From the NCBI GenBank assembly GCA_945882315.1, contig CAMCWB010000017.1:1-58208 (forward strand): DNA of 58,208 bases, in the 5' to 3' direction. Under the pieces are notes generated by a model that was given only the letters and a program-made list of their open reading frames with translations, was not told the origin of the DNA and made no database searches. This DNA is from Bauldia litoralis (GTDB taxonomy: Bacteria; Pseudomonadota; Alphaproteobacteria; Rhizobiales; Kaistiaceae). The translations under genes and the position numbers were made by a program. Positions 16,695 to 27,157 of this stretch are shown piece after piece (the first letter of the stretch is position 1; each line of letters begins with the position of its first letter).

Positions 16695-17040
16695 AATCAT
16701 GCCGCGAGCGGTCGTTAAATTAAGCCTAACACTTTACTAAAAAAGACCTTTCAACCTGCGTGTCTGCTTTGTTTAATTGCATTGCGGCCGGCCGGGAGAG
16801 TACATTCCGGTTGTGGATAGGGAGTTGCCGTGGGCCAAAAAACATACGGAAACCTTTACTCCCGAACGCCGACACCGAATTCCAGAAACCCTGCGGAGTG
16901 CTCAGGTCCGCCGCATCTCCTGGGTCCGTAGGGTCGGCCGGCTCCGGAACGGATTGAGTGGCCTCCTCGTACAAACCCGTTCCAGGCCGGCCACTATTGC
17001 CGGCCAAGCACTCCAGCCCATCCAGACCAAAGCCCGAAAC
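16695..17040. other. Gene-free interval between pleD and rpmG
   Basis: I see no convincing gene here. Short frames on both strands lack known motifs. TTAA-N7-CTAAC at 16714-16729 is one base off a CtrA box. The rest has no repeat copied elsewhere in the window. Confidence 0.4.
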
Positions 17041-17066
17041 GAAAAAGCACCGCCGGAGCGGTGCTT
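17041..17066 (-). terminator. Terminator of rpmG
   Basis: AAGCACCGC/GCGGTGCTT forms a hairpin with a 4-base loop. On the minus strand it is followed by a T run (GAAAA on the plus strand at 17041-17045). It lies 26 bases past the rpmG stop. Confidence 0.8.
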
Positions 17067-17091
17067 TATTGCGTCAGCCCGAGAGCGAGGG

Positions 17092-17259
17092 CTACTTGAT
17101 CTTGCTCTCGCGGAACTCGACGTGCTTGCGCACCACCGGGTCATATTTCTTCATGACCAGCTTGTCGGTCTTGGTGCGCGAATTCTTCTGCGTGACATAG
17201 TAGAAGCCCGTGTCAGCCGAGCTGACGAGCTTGATCTTGATGGTGGCGGCCTTGGCCAT
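17092..17259 (-). CDS. rpmG: 50S ribosomal protein L33
   Basis: The protein has 55 residues: [18 protein letters not shown], then [16 protein letters not shown] and ending [13 protein letters not shown]. This is the Cys-free (non-zinc) form of L33 usual in Alphaproteobacteria. It belongs to the large ribosomal subunit near the E site. It has its own terminator. In related genomes rpmG lies between pleD and the DUF983/rnr/topA genes, as here. Confidence 0.95.
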   Translation of the reverse strand: MAKAATIKIKLVSSADTGFYYVTQKNSRTKTDKLVMKKYDPVVRKHVEFRESKIK

Positions 17260-17274
17260 AGGAGAAGCCTTCGG

Positions 17275-18231
17275 ATGTCTGGAAAAGTTGTCGCCACACT
17301 AAGAATGGCGGTCCGAATGTCAAGCCTGACCGTGCTCGCCCTGTTCCTCGGCACCTCTTCCGGGTTTGCCGCGGAGGCCGGCCGCATCACGCTCAACCCC
17401 GACTCCGCCTATCCGGAAGGGCCGGCGATCTCGGGCGGGTCCCTCTATTACACCGAGATGGGCAACGACCGGGTCATGCGCTGGGACGGACGTTCAAACA
17501 GCGTCGTCTGGACGAAAGTCGGCTGCGCGCCGACCTCTGTCAGCCGCGCCGGCGAGGGCAGGCTGAACATCCTCTGCCACAGCGAGGAGAGCGTCATCCG
17601 CATATCGACGGCGGGCGAAACGCTGAAAGTCATCGACCGGGACGAAGACGGCCTGACCTTCCGCAACCCCAATGCCTCGGTCAATGACGGCAAGGGCGGC
17701 GTCTATTTTTCTTCCTCGGGAACCTTCGGACCGGACGCGCCGGCAGGCGACGCGGTCCTTTATCTCGATGCCGACGATCGGCTGCGCCGGGTCGCCGAGG
17801 ACATCCATTATGCCAATGGCGTGGCGCTCTCGCCGGATGGCGCCGTGCTCTATGTTTCCGAGCATCTGGAACGCCGCATCCTGGCCTACGACGTCGCCGC
17901 CGACGGGACGCTCTCCGGCCGGCGCCTCTTCGTGGCGCTGGATGATCTGGTCGGTCCCGATGAAAATCGCGGCTGGGAGGTCGGGCCGGACGGACTGGCC
18001 ACCGATCGCGAGGGTCACCTGTTCGCCGCCGAGTATGGCGGCGGGCGGTTTCTCGCCATCGGCACCGACGGCAAGCTTCTCGCCAATGTCGAGGTGCCGG
18101 ATCAGTATATCACCGGCCTCGCCTTCGCCGCCGACGAAAGCCGGATCTTCGTGACCGCGCCAACGACGCGCTCGATCCCGATGACCGGCAAGGTTTATTC
18201 GATAGAAAATCCGCTGCTGCATCAGCATTAA
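17275..18231 (+). CDS. Secreted SMP-30/gluconolactonase-like beta-propeller
   Basis: From ATG 17275 (GGAG ten bases before) the protein has 318 residues. Alternative starts at 17305 and 17317 would also keep the signal peptide (hydrophobic [20 protein letters not shown]). The repeated propeller blades include [26 protein letters not shown] and [25 protein letters not shown], characteristic of SMP-30/LRE-type lactonases. It is probably a periplasmic metal-dependent sugar-lactone hydrolase, substrate unknown. It starts only 16 bases from the divergent rpmG start. Confidence 0.8.
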   Translation: MSGKVVATLRMAVRMSSLTVLALFLGTSSGFAAEAGRITLNPDSAYPEGPAISGGSLYYTEMGNDRVMRWDGRSNSVVWTKVGCAPTSVSRAGEGRLNILCHSEESVIRISTAGETLKVIDRDEDGLTFRNPNASVNDGKGGVYFSSSGTFGPDAPAGDAVLYLDADDRLRRVAEDIHYANGVALSPDGAVLYVSEHLERRILAYDVAADGTLSGRRLFVALDDLVGPDENRGWEVGPDGLATDREGHLFAAEYGGGRFLAIGTDGKLLANVEVPDQYITGLAFAADESRIFVTAPTTRSIPMTGKVYSIENPLLHQH

Positions 18232-18330
18232 GAGCACGCAGGACGTCGTGCAGGCGACCGTCGGTTTCTGGACCGGGCGCCGGTCGATTTCGGCGCCGCC
18301 GGTTTCCCCGAGGGATGCGCGCTGCGGAAG

Positions 18331-18780
18331 CTATGCGGGCTCGCGCCGCAGATAGCCTTCCGCCATCGTGTCCGGATGGGCGTCCGTGTCGAAGCCGTGC
18401 ATGTAGAGCGCCCATTGCAGGGCGATCGTCGCGCCCTTGACCGGCTGGAGCAGGCCGAGCGTCATCGCCGCCGTCAAAGGCAGCCAGATCATCAGATGGG
18501 TGAAGTTGGAGAGCTCGGTCTGCAGGACGACCGCCAGCATGACCGGCACGAGGATGTGGCCGACGATCACCATGGTAAAATAGGGTGGCGCGTCGTCCGC
18601 CCGCTGATGGCTCATGTCCTCGCCGCAATGAGAACAGTTATCGACAGGCTTGAGATAGGCCCGGAAGAGTGAGCCTTCGCCGCAACTAGGACAGCGGCAG
18701 AGAAAACCGCGCCAGAGCGAACCGCCCATCGGACGCTCCGCCTTCGCTTCGATGAGCTGCTCGCTACGCCATTCCGTCAT
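18331..18780 (-). CDS. DUF983 membrane protein
   Basis: The protein has 149 residues. An N-terminal zinc-ribbon-like part holds CRCPSCGEGSLF and CSHCGED, followed by two transmembrane helices (about 70-90 and 95-115). It matches DUF983, which sits near rnr in many Hyphomicrobiales. The function is unknown. It has the same orientation as rnr, 70 bases downstream of it. Confidence 0.85.
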   Translation of the reverse strand: MTEWRSEQLIEAKAERPMGGSLWRGFLCRCPSCGEGSLFRAYLKPVDNCSHCGEDMSHQRADDAPPYFTMVIVGHILVPVMLAVVLQTELSNFTHLMIWLPLTAAMTLGLLQPVKGATIALQWALYMHGFDTDAHPDTMAEGYLRREPA

Positions 18781-18850
18781 GATGGCCTCCTGCTACCCAT
18801 GCAAGTAGAACCCGGGTTCCCGGTCTTCAAGCCGACATGGGGACGCAGGA

Positions 18851-21106
18851 TCAGCGCCTTTTGCCACGGGGCGGGCCGCCGGGCTTGCGGCGGCCGTGCG
18901 GCTCGCCTTTCGGCCGCTTCGAGCGGGGCAGGACCTTGCCTTCCGACAGCAGCTCGAAACGGAGCGCGCCGGCGAGGGGCGCCGCCTCGACCAGCTTCAC
19001 GTCAACCTCGTCGCCGAGGCGATGCATCTCGCCGCTGTTGCGGCCGATGACGGCGCGTTTGGCCTCATCGAAGATGAAATAGTCGGCGCCCAGCGAGCGC
19101 ATCGGCACGAAGCCGTCGGCGCCGGTCTCGGCAAGCTTGACGAACAGGCCGGCGCGGGTGACGCCGGAAATGCGGCCGTGGAAGGCCGCGCCGATGCGGT
19201 CGGCGAGCCAATGGGCGACCAGCCGGTCGACCGTATCGCGCTCGGCCGCCATGGCGCGGCGCTCGGCCGCCGAGATGCGCGCGGCGATCTCTGGAAGCTG
19301 GGCCTCGAAGCCGGCGGGCAGGCCGTCCTCGCCGAATTTCAGCGCCCGGACCAAAGCGCGATGGACGAGCAGGTCGGCGTAGCGGCGGATCGGCGAGGTA
19401 AAATGCGCATAGCGCCGGAGGTTCAGGCCGAAATGGCCGATATTCTCCGGGCTGTATTCGGCCTGCGCCTGGCTGCGCAGCACGACCTCGCTCAGGAGCT
19501 GACTGTGCTCGGTCTCCCTAGCGCGGGCGAGGATGCGATTGAAGTTCGACGGCCGCAGGTTGCCGCCCTTCGGCATGGTCATCTCGATCGAGGCGAGGAA
19601 ATCGCGGAGCGCTTCCAGCTTGGCGAGCGAGGGCTGGTCGTGGATGCGGTAGACGAGCGGCGACTTCCGCGCCTCCAGCGTCTCGGCCGCCGCGACATTC
19701 GCCTGGATCATGAACTCTTCGATCAGCCGGTTGGCCTCGAGTCGTGCCGGCACGATGATGCGGTCGATACCGCCATCGAGCCCGACGATGACTTTCCGTT
19801 CCGGCAGATCGAGGTCGAGCGGCTCGCGTTCGTCGCGGCCCCGGCTGAGGATCCGATAGGCGTTCCAGAGCGCGGCCAGCGTATCGAGGACCGGCGTGTC
19901 GCGCTGGAGCTTGCCGCCATCGAAGACCTGCTGGGCCTCGGCATAGGAGAGCCGCGCCACCGACTTCATCATGATGCGGTGGAAGCGGTGGTTCTTCTTG
20001 CTGCCGTCGGCGGCGAAGACCATGCGGACCGCAAGCGCCGGCCGGTCGACGGCTTCCTTCAGCGAGCAGAGGTCGTTAGAGATGCGCTCGGGCAGCATCG
20101 GTACGACGCGGTCGGGGAAATAGACGGAGTTGCCGCGATTGACCGCCTCGCGGTCGAGCGCCGAATTGGGGCGGACATAATAGGCGACGTCGGCGATCGC
20201 CACCGTGACGATGACGCCGCCGGGATTGTTCGGGTCCTTGTCGGGCTCGGCATGGACCGCGTCGTCATGGTCCTTGGCGTCGGGCGGATCGATGGTGAGG
20301 AGGGCGAGGTCGCGCCAGTCCTCGCGGTCGGCCATCGTCGCCGGCTTCGCCGCCTCGGCTTCCCCGAGGGCTTCCGGCGCGAAGTCCTGCGGGATGCCGT
20401 GGGTCAGGATGGCGATCAGGCTCACCGCCTTCTCGCTCTTCATCGAGCCGACGATCTCCTTGATGCGGGCAAGCGGCAGGCCGAAGCGGCCAGCGCTGAT
20501 CGTCTCGACCGAGACGAGGTCGCCTTCCTTGGCTTTGCCGATGCCGTCCGGCCCGAGGATGAATTCCTTCTGCTTGCGGTCGACCGGCTCGATGCGGGCG
20601 CCTTCCGGCGCGATGCGGACGACGCCCAGAACCGTCAGCGGCTTGCGGTCGAGGATCTTGATGATCCGGGCTTCGTAGATGCCCTCGGGATTGCGGACGA
20701 GGCGGGCGAGCACACGGTCGCCGACGCCGGGCACCGGGCTCTTGCCGCGCTTGTCGGGCAGGATGACGATCTTCGGCGGCGTGCCGTTCTCTTCCGGCCA
20801 TTCGACCGGCTCGGCGAGCAACTCGCCGTCCGGATCGCGGCCGCTGACCGCGAGCACCGAGACGGTGGCGAGGTCGATCGGCCGGCGGAGGCGCCGGTGC
20901 TTCTTCTCGACGGCGCCGTCCTCGGCGAGGTCCTTCAGGATGGCTTTGAGGGCGATCTTGGCGCCGCCGACGATGCCGAAGGCACGGGCGATTTCGCGTT
21001 TACCGGCGCTGCCGGGATTCTCGGCGATGAATTTCAGGATCTGTTCGCGGGTCGGGAAGGGTCTCTCGCCCCGGTCTTTCTTGGTATCTGCTGGCTTCTT
21101 AGCCAA
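18851..21106 (-). CDS. rnr: Ribonuclease R
   Basis: The protein has 751 residues. It has an N-terminal winged-helix region, a cold-shock domain (about 65-235) and the RNB catalytic domain with the acidic metal site TIDPPDAKDHDDAV (about 272-285). An S1 domain (about 620-700, GRISGVTRAGLFVKL) and a basic tail KRPKGEPHGRRKPGG follow. It is a processive 3'-5' exoribonuclease that degrades structured RNA and acts in trans-translation quality control. Only five bases separate it from the topA stop, so the two form an operon. Confidence 0.95.
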   Translation of the reverse strand: MAKKPADTKKDRGERPFPTREQILKFIAENPGSAGKREIARAFGIVGGAKIALKAILKDLAEDGAVEKKHRRLRRPIDLATVSVLAVSGRDPDGELLAEPVEWPEENGTPPKIVILPDKRGKSPVPGVGDRVLARLVRNPEGIYEARIIKILDRKPLTVLGVVRIAPEGARIEPVDRKQKEFILGPDGIGKAKEGDLVSVETISAGRFGLPLARIKEIVGSMKSEKAVSLIAILTHGIPQDFAPEALGEAEAAKPATMADREDWRDLALLTIDPPDAKDHDDAVHAEPDKDPNNPGGVIVTVAIADVAYYVRPNSALDREAVNRGNSVYFPDRVVPMLPERISNDLCSLKEAVDRPALAVRMVFAADGSKKNHRFHRIMMKSVARLSYAEAQQVFDGGKLQRDTPVLDTLAALWNAYRILSRGRDEREPLDLDLPERKVIVGLDGGIDRIIVPARLEANRLIEEFMIQANVAAAETLEARKSPLVYRIHDQPSLAKLEALRDFLASIEMTMPKGGNLRPSNFNRILARARETEHSQLLSEVVLRSQAQAEYSPENIGHFGLNLRRYAHFTSPIRRYADLLVHRALVRALKFGEDGLPAGFEAQLPEIAARISAAERRAMAAERDTVDRLVAHWLADRIGAAFHGRISGVTRAGLFVKLAETGADGFVPMRSLGADYFIFDEAKRAVIGRNSGEMHRLGDEVDVKLVEAAPLAGALRFELLSEGKVLPRSKRPKGEPHGRRKPGGPPRGKRR

Positions 21107-21111
21107 ATGGT

Positions 21112-23706
21112 CTACTCTTTCTTGGCCGCCTTCTTCTTCGCCGCTGGCTTCTTTTTAGCCGGGCGTTTCGAAGGGCCTTTTTCCGCCTTGGCAGCGACGA
21201 GTTCGAGCGCGGTGGCGAGCGTCAGGCTCTCCGGCTCGGTGCCGCGAGGCAGGGTTGCGTTGATTTTTCCGTATTTCACATAGGGTCCGAAGCGGCCGTC
21301 ATGCAAGGTCACCTTGCCGCCGTCCGGATGCTCGCCAAGTTCCTTGCGCGGCTTGGCGCTGCTGGCGCCGCCCCTGCCGCCGCGTCCGCCGCCGGCCTTC
21401 TTTTCGGCAAGTGCGGTGACGGCACGGTTGAGGCCGACCGAAAAGACTTCCTCGACCGAGTCGAGATTGGCGAAGGTGCCGTCATGGAGCACGAACGGTC
21501 CGTAGCGGCCGATGCCGGCGCTGATCGGCTTGCCGGATTCGGGATGGACTCCGACCTCGCGCGGTAGCGCCAGAAGCGACAAGGCGCGCTCGAGGTCGAC
21601 GGTTGCCGCCTCCCAGCCTTTCGGCAGGCTGGCACGTTTCGGCTTGTCGTCCTTGCCGTTTTGCTCGCCGAGCTGGAAATAGGGTCCGAAGCGGCCGTTG
21701 CGAAGCGTCACGTCGAGGCCGGTCTCCGGATCCTCGCCGAGCTTGCGCGTGCCGTCGCCGCCGGCTTCCTCGCCATTGCCGTTGCCGTTCGCCGCGGCGA
21801 GCTGGCGGGTGTAGCGGCATTCCGGATAATTCGAGCAGCCGACGAAGGCGCCGAACTTGCCGAGCTTCAGCGACAGCTTGCCGTCGCCGCAGGACGGGCA
21901 GGCGCGCGGATCGCCGCCGTCGGCCTTGGCCGGGAAGATATGGGCGGCGAGCAGCCCGTTCAGCGATTCCAGCACCTCCGAAACGCGGAGGTCCTTGGTC
22001 TCGTCGACATCGGCGGAGAATTGCAGCCAGAAATCGCGGAGCACGTCCTTCCAGGACAGGTCGCCGTTCGAGATCTTGTCGAGCTTCTCTTCGAGATCGG
22101 CGGTGAAGTCGTATTCGACATAGCGCTCGAAGAAGCTTTCCAGGAAAGCCGTGACGATGCGGCCCTTGTCCTCGGGGATGAGCTGACGCTTGTCGAGGCG
22201 GACATAGCCGCGGTCGCGCAGCACCGACAGCGTCGACGTGTAGGTCGACGGCCGACCGATGCCGAGCTCTTCCATCTTCTTGATGAGCGTCGCCTCGGTG
22301 TAGCGCGGCGGCGGCTCGGTGAAATGCTGGTCGACGGCGATGCCGTGCTCGCTGAGCTTGTCGCCGACATTCATCGGCGGCAGGCGGCCGCCTTCCTCAT
22401 CCTCGGGCTCGTCGCGGCCTTCCTGGTAAAGCGTCAGGAAGCCATCGAAGCGGACGACCTGGCCGGTGGCGCGGAGATTGACGCTGTCGCTTGCGCCGGC
22501 CGCGATGTCGATGGTGGTGCGCTCCAGCTCGGCCGACTGCATCTGGCTGGCGACGGTGCGCTTCCAGATCAGGTCGTAGAGCTTCGCCTGCTCGGGATCG
22601 AGCATGCGAAGCACCTGCTCCGGGCGGCGCATGAAATCGGTCGGCCGGATCGCCTCATGGGCTTCCTGCGCGTTCTTCGCCTTGGTCTGGTAGAAGCGCG
22701 GCTTTTCCGGCAGATAGCGCTCGCCGTAATGGGCGGCGATGGCCTTCCGCGAGGCGGTGATCGCCTCGGGCGCAATCTGCACGCCGTCGGTTCGCATATA
22801 GGTGATGAGGCCGACGGTCTCGCCGCCGATGTCGACGCCTTCGTAGAGGCGCTGGGCGACCTGCATGGTGCGCGCCGCGGCGAAGCCGAGCTTTCGCGAG
22901 GCCTCCTGCTGCAGCGTCGAGGTGGTGAAGGGCGGCGGCGGGTTGCGCTTGACCGGCTTTGCTTCGAGCGAGGTGACGCGATAGGCGCCGGCCTTGAGTG
23001 CTGCCTCGATCCGCCGCGCCAACGTCTCCTCGCCGATATCGAGGCGGGCGAGCTTGCCGCCGTCGAAGCCGACGACGCGGGCGGCGAAGCGGCCGCCATT
23101 CGGCGGCTCCAGCGTCGCTTCGATCGACCAGTATTCGCGCGGCTTGAAAATCTCAATCTCGCTCTCGCGGTCGCAGACGAGGCGAAGCGCCACCGACTGG
23201 ACGCGGCCGGCCGAACGGGCGCCGGGCAGCTTCCGCCAGAGGACCGGCGAGAGGGTGAAGCCGACCAGATAGTCGAGGGCCCGGCGGGCCAGATAGGCGT
23301 CGACCAGGGCGCCGTCGATCTGGCGCGGATGCTTCATCGCCTCGAGAATCGAATCCTTGGTGATGGCGTTGAAGACGACGCGCTCGACCGGCTTGTCGCG
23401 CAGCCCCTTCTTGGAGCGCAGCACTTCCAGCACATGCCAGGAAATCGCCTCGCCCTCGCGATCCGGATCGGTGGCGAGGATCAGGCGGTCGGCGTCCTTG
23501 GCGGCGGCAGCGATATCGGCCAGGCGCTTGGCCGACTTGCTGTCGATGTCCCAGCTCATGGCGAAGTCCTCCGCCGGCCGGACCGAGCCGTCCTTGGAGG
23601 GCAGGTCGCGGACATGGCCATAGGAGGCGAGCACCTGGTATCCGGAGCCCAGATACTTGTTGATCGTCTTGGCTTTGGCGGGTGATTCAACGATGACGAG
23701 GTTCAT
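21112..23706 (-). CDS. topA: DNA topoisomerase I
   Basis: The protein has 864 residues. It has a Toprim domain (MNLVIVESPAKAKTINKYLG; DPDREGEAI) and the active-site Tyr in LITYMRTDG. One classical C4 zinc finger (CPSC...CSNYPEC about 590-615) is followed by C-terminal Topo I repeats (LGEHPDGGKVTLHDGRFGPYVKYG) and a Lys/Ala-rich tail. It relaxes negative supercoils. It heads the topA-rnr-DUF983 run. The ATG lies in a gap of over 300 bases that separates it from the accessory genes to its right. Confidence 0.96.
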   Translation of the reverse strand: MNLVIVESPAKAKTINKYLGSGYQVLASYGHVRDLPSKDGSVRPAEDFAMSWDIDSKSAKRLADIAAAAKDADRLILATDPDREGEAISWHVLEVLRSKKGLRDKPVERVVFNAITKDSILEAMKHPRQIDGALVDAYLARRALDYLVGFTLSPVLWRKLPGARSAGRVQSVALRLVCDRESEIEIFKPREYWSIEATLEPPNGGRFAARVVGFDGGKLARLDIGEETLARRIEAALKAGAYRVTSLEAKPVKRNPPPPFTTSTLQQEASRKLGFAAARTMQVAQRLYEGVDIGGETVGLITYMRTDGVQIAPEAITASRKAIAAHYGERYLPEKPRFYQTKAKNAQEAHEAIRPTDFMRRPEQVLRMLDPEQAKLYDLIWKRTVASQMQSAELERTTIDIAAGASDSVNLRATGQVVRFDGFLTLYQEGRDEPEDEEGGRLPPMNVGDKLSEHGIAVDQHFTEPPPRYTEATLIKKMEELGIGRPSTYTSTLSVLRDRGYVRLDKRQLIPEDKGRIVTAFLESFFERYVEYDFTADLEEKLDKISNGDLSWKDVLRDFWLQFSADVDETKDLRVSEVLESLNGLLAAHIFPAKADGGDPRACPSCGDGKLSLKLGKFGAFVGCSNYPECRYTRQLAAANGNGNGEEAGGDGTRKLGEDPETGLDVTLRNGRFGPYFQLGEQNGKDDKPKRASLPKGWEAATVDLERALSLLALPREVGVHPESGKPISAGIGRYGPFVLHDGTFANLDSVEEVFSVGLNRAVTALAEKKAGGGRGGRGGASSAKPRKELGEHPDGGKVTLHDGRFGPYVKYGKINATLPRGTEPESLTLATALELVAAKAEKGPSKRPAKKKPAAKKKAAKKE

Positions 23707-24036
23707 GTGTGCCGCATGTAACGGATCCGAGCCGAAGCCCTAAATCCTTGATTTATTTGAAGAAGTCGGCGAGCCGCGAGGTCGCGGGAAGTAGTTTTCA
23801 GCCGGCCGGGTCGGGCGGGACATTCCAAAAATAGGACCCGGCTGTCAATCGGGGGGCTGGAGCGCTGCGCCGCGATGCTTCACCGGCGGTCGCGTAAGTC
23901 GTTGAAAAACGGCGGATTTTCCAAGGCGATTGAAATTCAGATGGTGACGCTTCGGCGGCTTGCAAGGGTTTTCCCGCAATAGTAATTATACAAAGAGAGC
24001 ACGCGCCGTAGTTGCGGTATTGCCACGGGGGACGAA
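23707..24036. other. topA upstream interval
   Basis: There is no gene here. An imperfect hairpin (GCCGGGTC near 23822 with GACCCGGC near 23855) lies about 130 bases upstream of topA. An AT-rich patch (AGTAATTATACAAAG, 23980-23995) precedes the small gene at 24037 and may hold its -10 box. Confidence 0.4.
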
Positions 24037-24222
24037 TTGGCTGACGAGGGGAATGACGCGGCCGGTCCGCCGGCGGTGACGGCATTGGAGACTGCACATT
24101 ATATAGAGGAGCTGAGCGGCGAATTGCAGGCGATGGCCGCCCGGCATGACTTTAAGCTTCTCGCCTATCTGCTGTCGATGGTGGAGGACGAAGCCGCTGC
24201 GCTGACGAAGAAGCCTGCTTGA
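24037..24222 (+). CDS. Small conserved helical protein of unknown function
   Basis: TTG start with a GGGGGA site upstream; 61 residues. The sequence ALETAHYIEELSGELQAMAARHDFKLLAYLLSMVEDEA resembles small helical hypothetical proteins found in many Hyphomicrobiales. It carries no signal peptide or membrane segment. It lies between topA and the broken DUF3800 gene. Confidence 0.6.
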   Translation: MADEGNDAAGPPAVTALETAHYIEELSGELQAMAARHDFKLLAYLLSMVEDEAAALTKKPA

Positions 24223-24291
24223 GTTGCTCGGAAGCTCGTGAATGCGGCAAAGAATTTAGGGGCTGTTGTGCGGACTATTCCGCAGACGCCT

Positions 24292-25233
24292 CTAGCGACT
24301 AGCTACTCGTTTGAACAACGTTTTCATACGAGACCAAAGATCGATGCTCGGGGCTTGAAAGGGAAATTGGTCAAGCAATTCGACAATTGAGAGCTTTGTA
24401 TCCTTCCACGCTTTCTTGGTTTGAATTCGGTCAACGCCCTCGACGGTTTTGAAGCGCTCGGCAATGTGCCGTAGATGCTCAGATCCAATGTCGATCGCTA
24501 CATGAAGCCCGTCGTGCGAGAGCATGTTTGGTAGGGGGAATGTGTTTGGACTTGTTTCATAATGTCGTCGCACATGCCACGCCAGCATATCCGCCGCTTG
24601 AAGAGGCAACACATTTTTGTCGTCGCAGAAAGTTGGATTGACGGAGAGTAGTCGCTGAATTTCAGGAGGTTGGCTGCGGCGCGCCATATCGTAGATCATT
24701 GCTGTTTCTTGTTCTAAGCCGTCCTGACTGTCGAAAATGAAATCGACTGGCGTGGTGCTTCCGATGCTCGCTTGAAAATGTGCAATCCGAATTGGCAAGG
24801 CCTGAAAACAAAGCGAATAGGGGCGTGCCAGGCCGTAGGGCGAAACAGGCGCAAGGATCGTCTCGATGTCGTTGCGGCTGACGGAGCAATGGATTGATGC
24901 TGGTTTGAAGTGCCGTACGACGCGAGCTAACCCCCGAATTTTTTCGTCCCGCGCCGATTTAGTCCAGCCTTCGAATTAACCTCGCCGGTTCATCGCCTCG
25001 GTCATTTTCAGGTATGCAATGCGGGGCGCTAAGCGAAGCTCCTCCTCCCACGCATCCGAAAATCGTGTCCAAGCATCTGCCGAGTTAAGATAGGCGGCCA
25101 AGACAAAACGGCGATCCCCGACCGCGCTTGTTGAATCATCGACATAAGCCCGGATATTCGCCAAGGTTTTCTCGCGACGTTCCGCAGGCGCGCATCTAGG
25201 GATTAGATCGGCGCGCGTGGTGCGCACTTCCAT
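24292..25233 (-). pseudogene. DUF3800 protein gene with an in-frame TAA
   Basis: A 314-codon frame is open except for TAA at 24978-24976. Before the stop are the DUF3800 N-terminal motifs (AYVDDSTSAVGDRRFVLAAY, the RNase H-like first Asp strand). After it the frame continues FEGWTKSARDEKIRGLARVV...PVDFIFDSQDG...VLPLQAADMLAWHVRR, the usual rest of the family. A GAA-to-TAA change would explain the stop. DUF3800 proteins are found in defence islands and on mobile elements. Codon use here is less GC-rich than in the flanking topA and dprA, suggesting recent arrival and decay. Confidence 0.75.
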
Positions 25234-25326
25234 GGATAACGACCAACTCCACGACTCGCCCCCGACAAAGGGTAGTCCCTAGGCTTCCGAGGTAAAATAT
25301 CGAGAAAAAGCGGATTTCGGTCTTTA

Positions 25327-26472
25327 TCAACCTTTGGAATCGCCCGTCAGCAACGACACCCGTCCGCCCGGGTGGCGGCTGATGCGGCCGGCGAGGTCGA
25401 GTTCGAGGAGGACGAGGTGGATGATCGCCGGCTTGAGGCCGGTGTAGCGGACGATCTCGTCGATCTCGACGGGCGCCGAGCCCAGCGCATCGACGATCTT
25501 CTGGCGGTCGCCATCGCCGGCATCGGCGGGATGGGGGCCGCCATCGATCTCGCTGACGCGCAGCGGGCGATCAGGCTCGCGGGCGATCATCGGTTCGATC
25601 TCGCCGATAATGTCGTCGACGCCGGTTACGATACGGGCGCCGTCGCGGAGCAGGCGGTTGGTGCCGGTGGAGCGCGGATCGAGCGGCGAGCCGGGCACGG
25701 CGAAGACGAGGCGGCCCTGTTCACCGGCAAGGCGGGCGGTGATCAGCGAGCCGGATCGCTCCGCCGCCTCGATCACGACGACGCCGACGGAAAGCCCGGA
25801 GACGATCCGGTTGCGGCGCGGGAAATCCCGGGCGCGGGGCTCCCAGCCAAGCGGCATTTCGCTGATATGGGCGCCGCCTTCCGCGACAATCCTCTCGGCG
25901 AGACCCAGATTTTCGGCCGGATAGATGCGGTCGAGGCCGCCGGCGAGAACCGCGACGGTGCCCGACGCGATCGACGCCTCATGGGCGGCGGTATCGATGC
26001 CGCGGGCAAGGCCTGAGGCGATGACATAGCCGCGTTCGCCTAGATCGCGGGCGATCTGGCGCGCGAATTTCACGCCGCCGATCGAGGCGTTGCGCGAGCC
26101 GACGATGGCGACGGTCGGGCGGGCAAGCGGAGCCGCGCTGCCGCGCAAGGCGATCAGCGGCGGGGCCGAGTCGATATGGGCGAGCCATGACGGATAGTCG
26201 GCCTCGCCGAGCCCGATGAGGCGCGCGCCCAGGCTCTCGAGACCGTCGATTTCCGCCACGGCAGCTTCGGCCGGGCAGATGCGCAGCCGCCGGCCGCCGC
26301 GGGCGGCGAGATCGGGGACGGCGTCGATCGCGGCGGCGGCGCTGCCGAAATGCTCGAGCAATTCGCGGAAGGTGATCGGCCCGATGCCGTCGCTGCGGAT
26401 CAGCCGGAGCCAGGCGAGACGCTCGCGGTCGTCGAGCCGGCGGCCGGCGCCTTCCGGTCCGTCAGGCGGCAT
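25327..26472 (-). CDS. dprA: DNA-processing protein DprA
   Basis: From ATG 26472 the protein has 381 residues. The central Rossmann-like DprA domain holds [28 protein letters not shown] and [28 protein letters not shown]-terminal winged helix (about 310-375) is present. DprA loads RecA on incoming single-stranded DNA during transformation. The start overlaps the plsY stop by 11 bases, so translational coupling is likely. An upstream ATG at 26529 would extend further into plsY and is less likely. Confidence 0.92.
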   Translation of the reverse strand: MPPDGPEGAGRRLDDRERLAWLRLIRSDGIGPITFRELLEHFGSAAAAIDAVPDLAARGGRRLRICPAEAAVAEIDGLESLGARLIGLGEADYPSWLAHIDSAPPLIALRGSAAPLARPTVAIVGSRNASIGGVKFARQIARDLGERGYVIASGLARGIDTAAHEASIASGTVAVLAGGLDRIYPAENLGLAERIVAEGGAHISEMPLGWEPRARDFPRRNRIVSGLSVGVVVIEAAERSGSLITARLAGEQGRLVFAVPGSPLDPRSTGTNRLLRDGARIVTGVDDIIGEIEPMIAREPDRPLRVSEIDGGPHPADAGDGDRQKIVDALGSAPVEIDEIVRYTGLKPAIIHLVLLELDLAGRISRHPGGRVSLLTGDSKG

Positions 26473-27088
26473 GCTTGCGGCCGATGCGGCTCTCGGTCCC
26501 GGCTCGGAGCCGCCGGATATTTTCGGCATGCCGGAACCAGACCAGCGCCGTCATGATGACGAAGAAGGCGCCGACGAGCGGGGTCGCGAAGACGAAGACG
26601 GCGATGGTCGCGGCGATGCTGGCGACGAGGGCGGCGAGCGAGGAATAACGGGTGATCAGCGCGACCAGGATCCAGGTCACGGCGAAGACCGTCACGGCCT
26701 GCCAGACGAGGCCGAGCGCCACGCCGATGAAGGTGGCGACGCCCTTGCCGCCCTTGAAGCCGAGCCAGGCGGGAAAGAGATGTCCGATAAAGGCGGCGAC
26801 ACCGCCGAGAAGCGCCGCGTCGGCGCCGCCGATGGCCGAGCCGAGGAAGACGGCGGCGGTCCCTTTCAGCAGATCGCAGAGGAGCGTTGCGGCGGCGAGG
26901 CCCTTGTTGCCGGTCCGCAGCACGTTGGTCGCGCCGATATTGCCCGAGCCGATGGCGCGGATGTCGCCGAGGCCGGCGACACGGGTCAGCAGGAGGCCGA
27001 AGGGAATCGAGCCGAGGAGGTAGCCGGCGACGATCGCGGCGTAGGTCGTCAGCGCGGCGAAATCGATGCCTGCCAGATCATGGACCAC
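26462..27088 (-). CDS. plsY: Glycerol-3-phosphate acyltransferase PlsY
   Basis: The protein has 208 residues with at least five transmembrane segments. The PlsY loops are clear: [30 protein letters not shown] and a third loop near HAENIRRL. It transfers the acyl group from acyl-phosphate to glycerol-3-phosphate, the first step of phospholipid synthesis. It lies between pyrB and dprA on one strand. In relatives pyrC often separates pyrB and plsY, and here it is missing. Confidence 0.95.
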   Translation of the reverse strand: MVHDLAGIDFAALTTYAAIVAGYLLGSIPFGLLLTRVAGLGDIRAIGSGNIGATNVLRTGNKGLAAATLLCDLLKGTAAVFLGSAIGGADAALLGGVAAFIGHLFPAWLGFKGGKGVATFIGVALGLVWQAVTVFAVTWILVALITRYSSLAALVASIAATIAVFVFATPLVGAFFVIMTALVWFRHAENIRRLRAGTESRIGRKHAA

Positions 27089-27157
27089 GGGAATCCTGCC
27101 CTCCGCTTACTTCGGCGCAAACCTAAGCGGAGATTTTCCGCGCGGCAACCGAGCGGC

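Noticed and set aside
16726-17007. Possible 93-codon minus-strand gene between pleD and rpmG
   Set aside because: There is no recognisable domain, no ribosome site, and Pro/Asp/Ala-rich composition. Kept as intergenic.
18896-23685. 795- and 674-codon plus-strand frames opposite rnr and topA
   Set aside because: The minus strand shows unmistakable RNase R and topoisomerase I motifs over the same bases.
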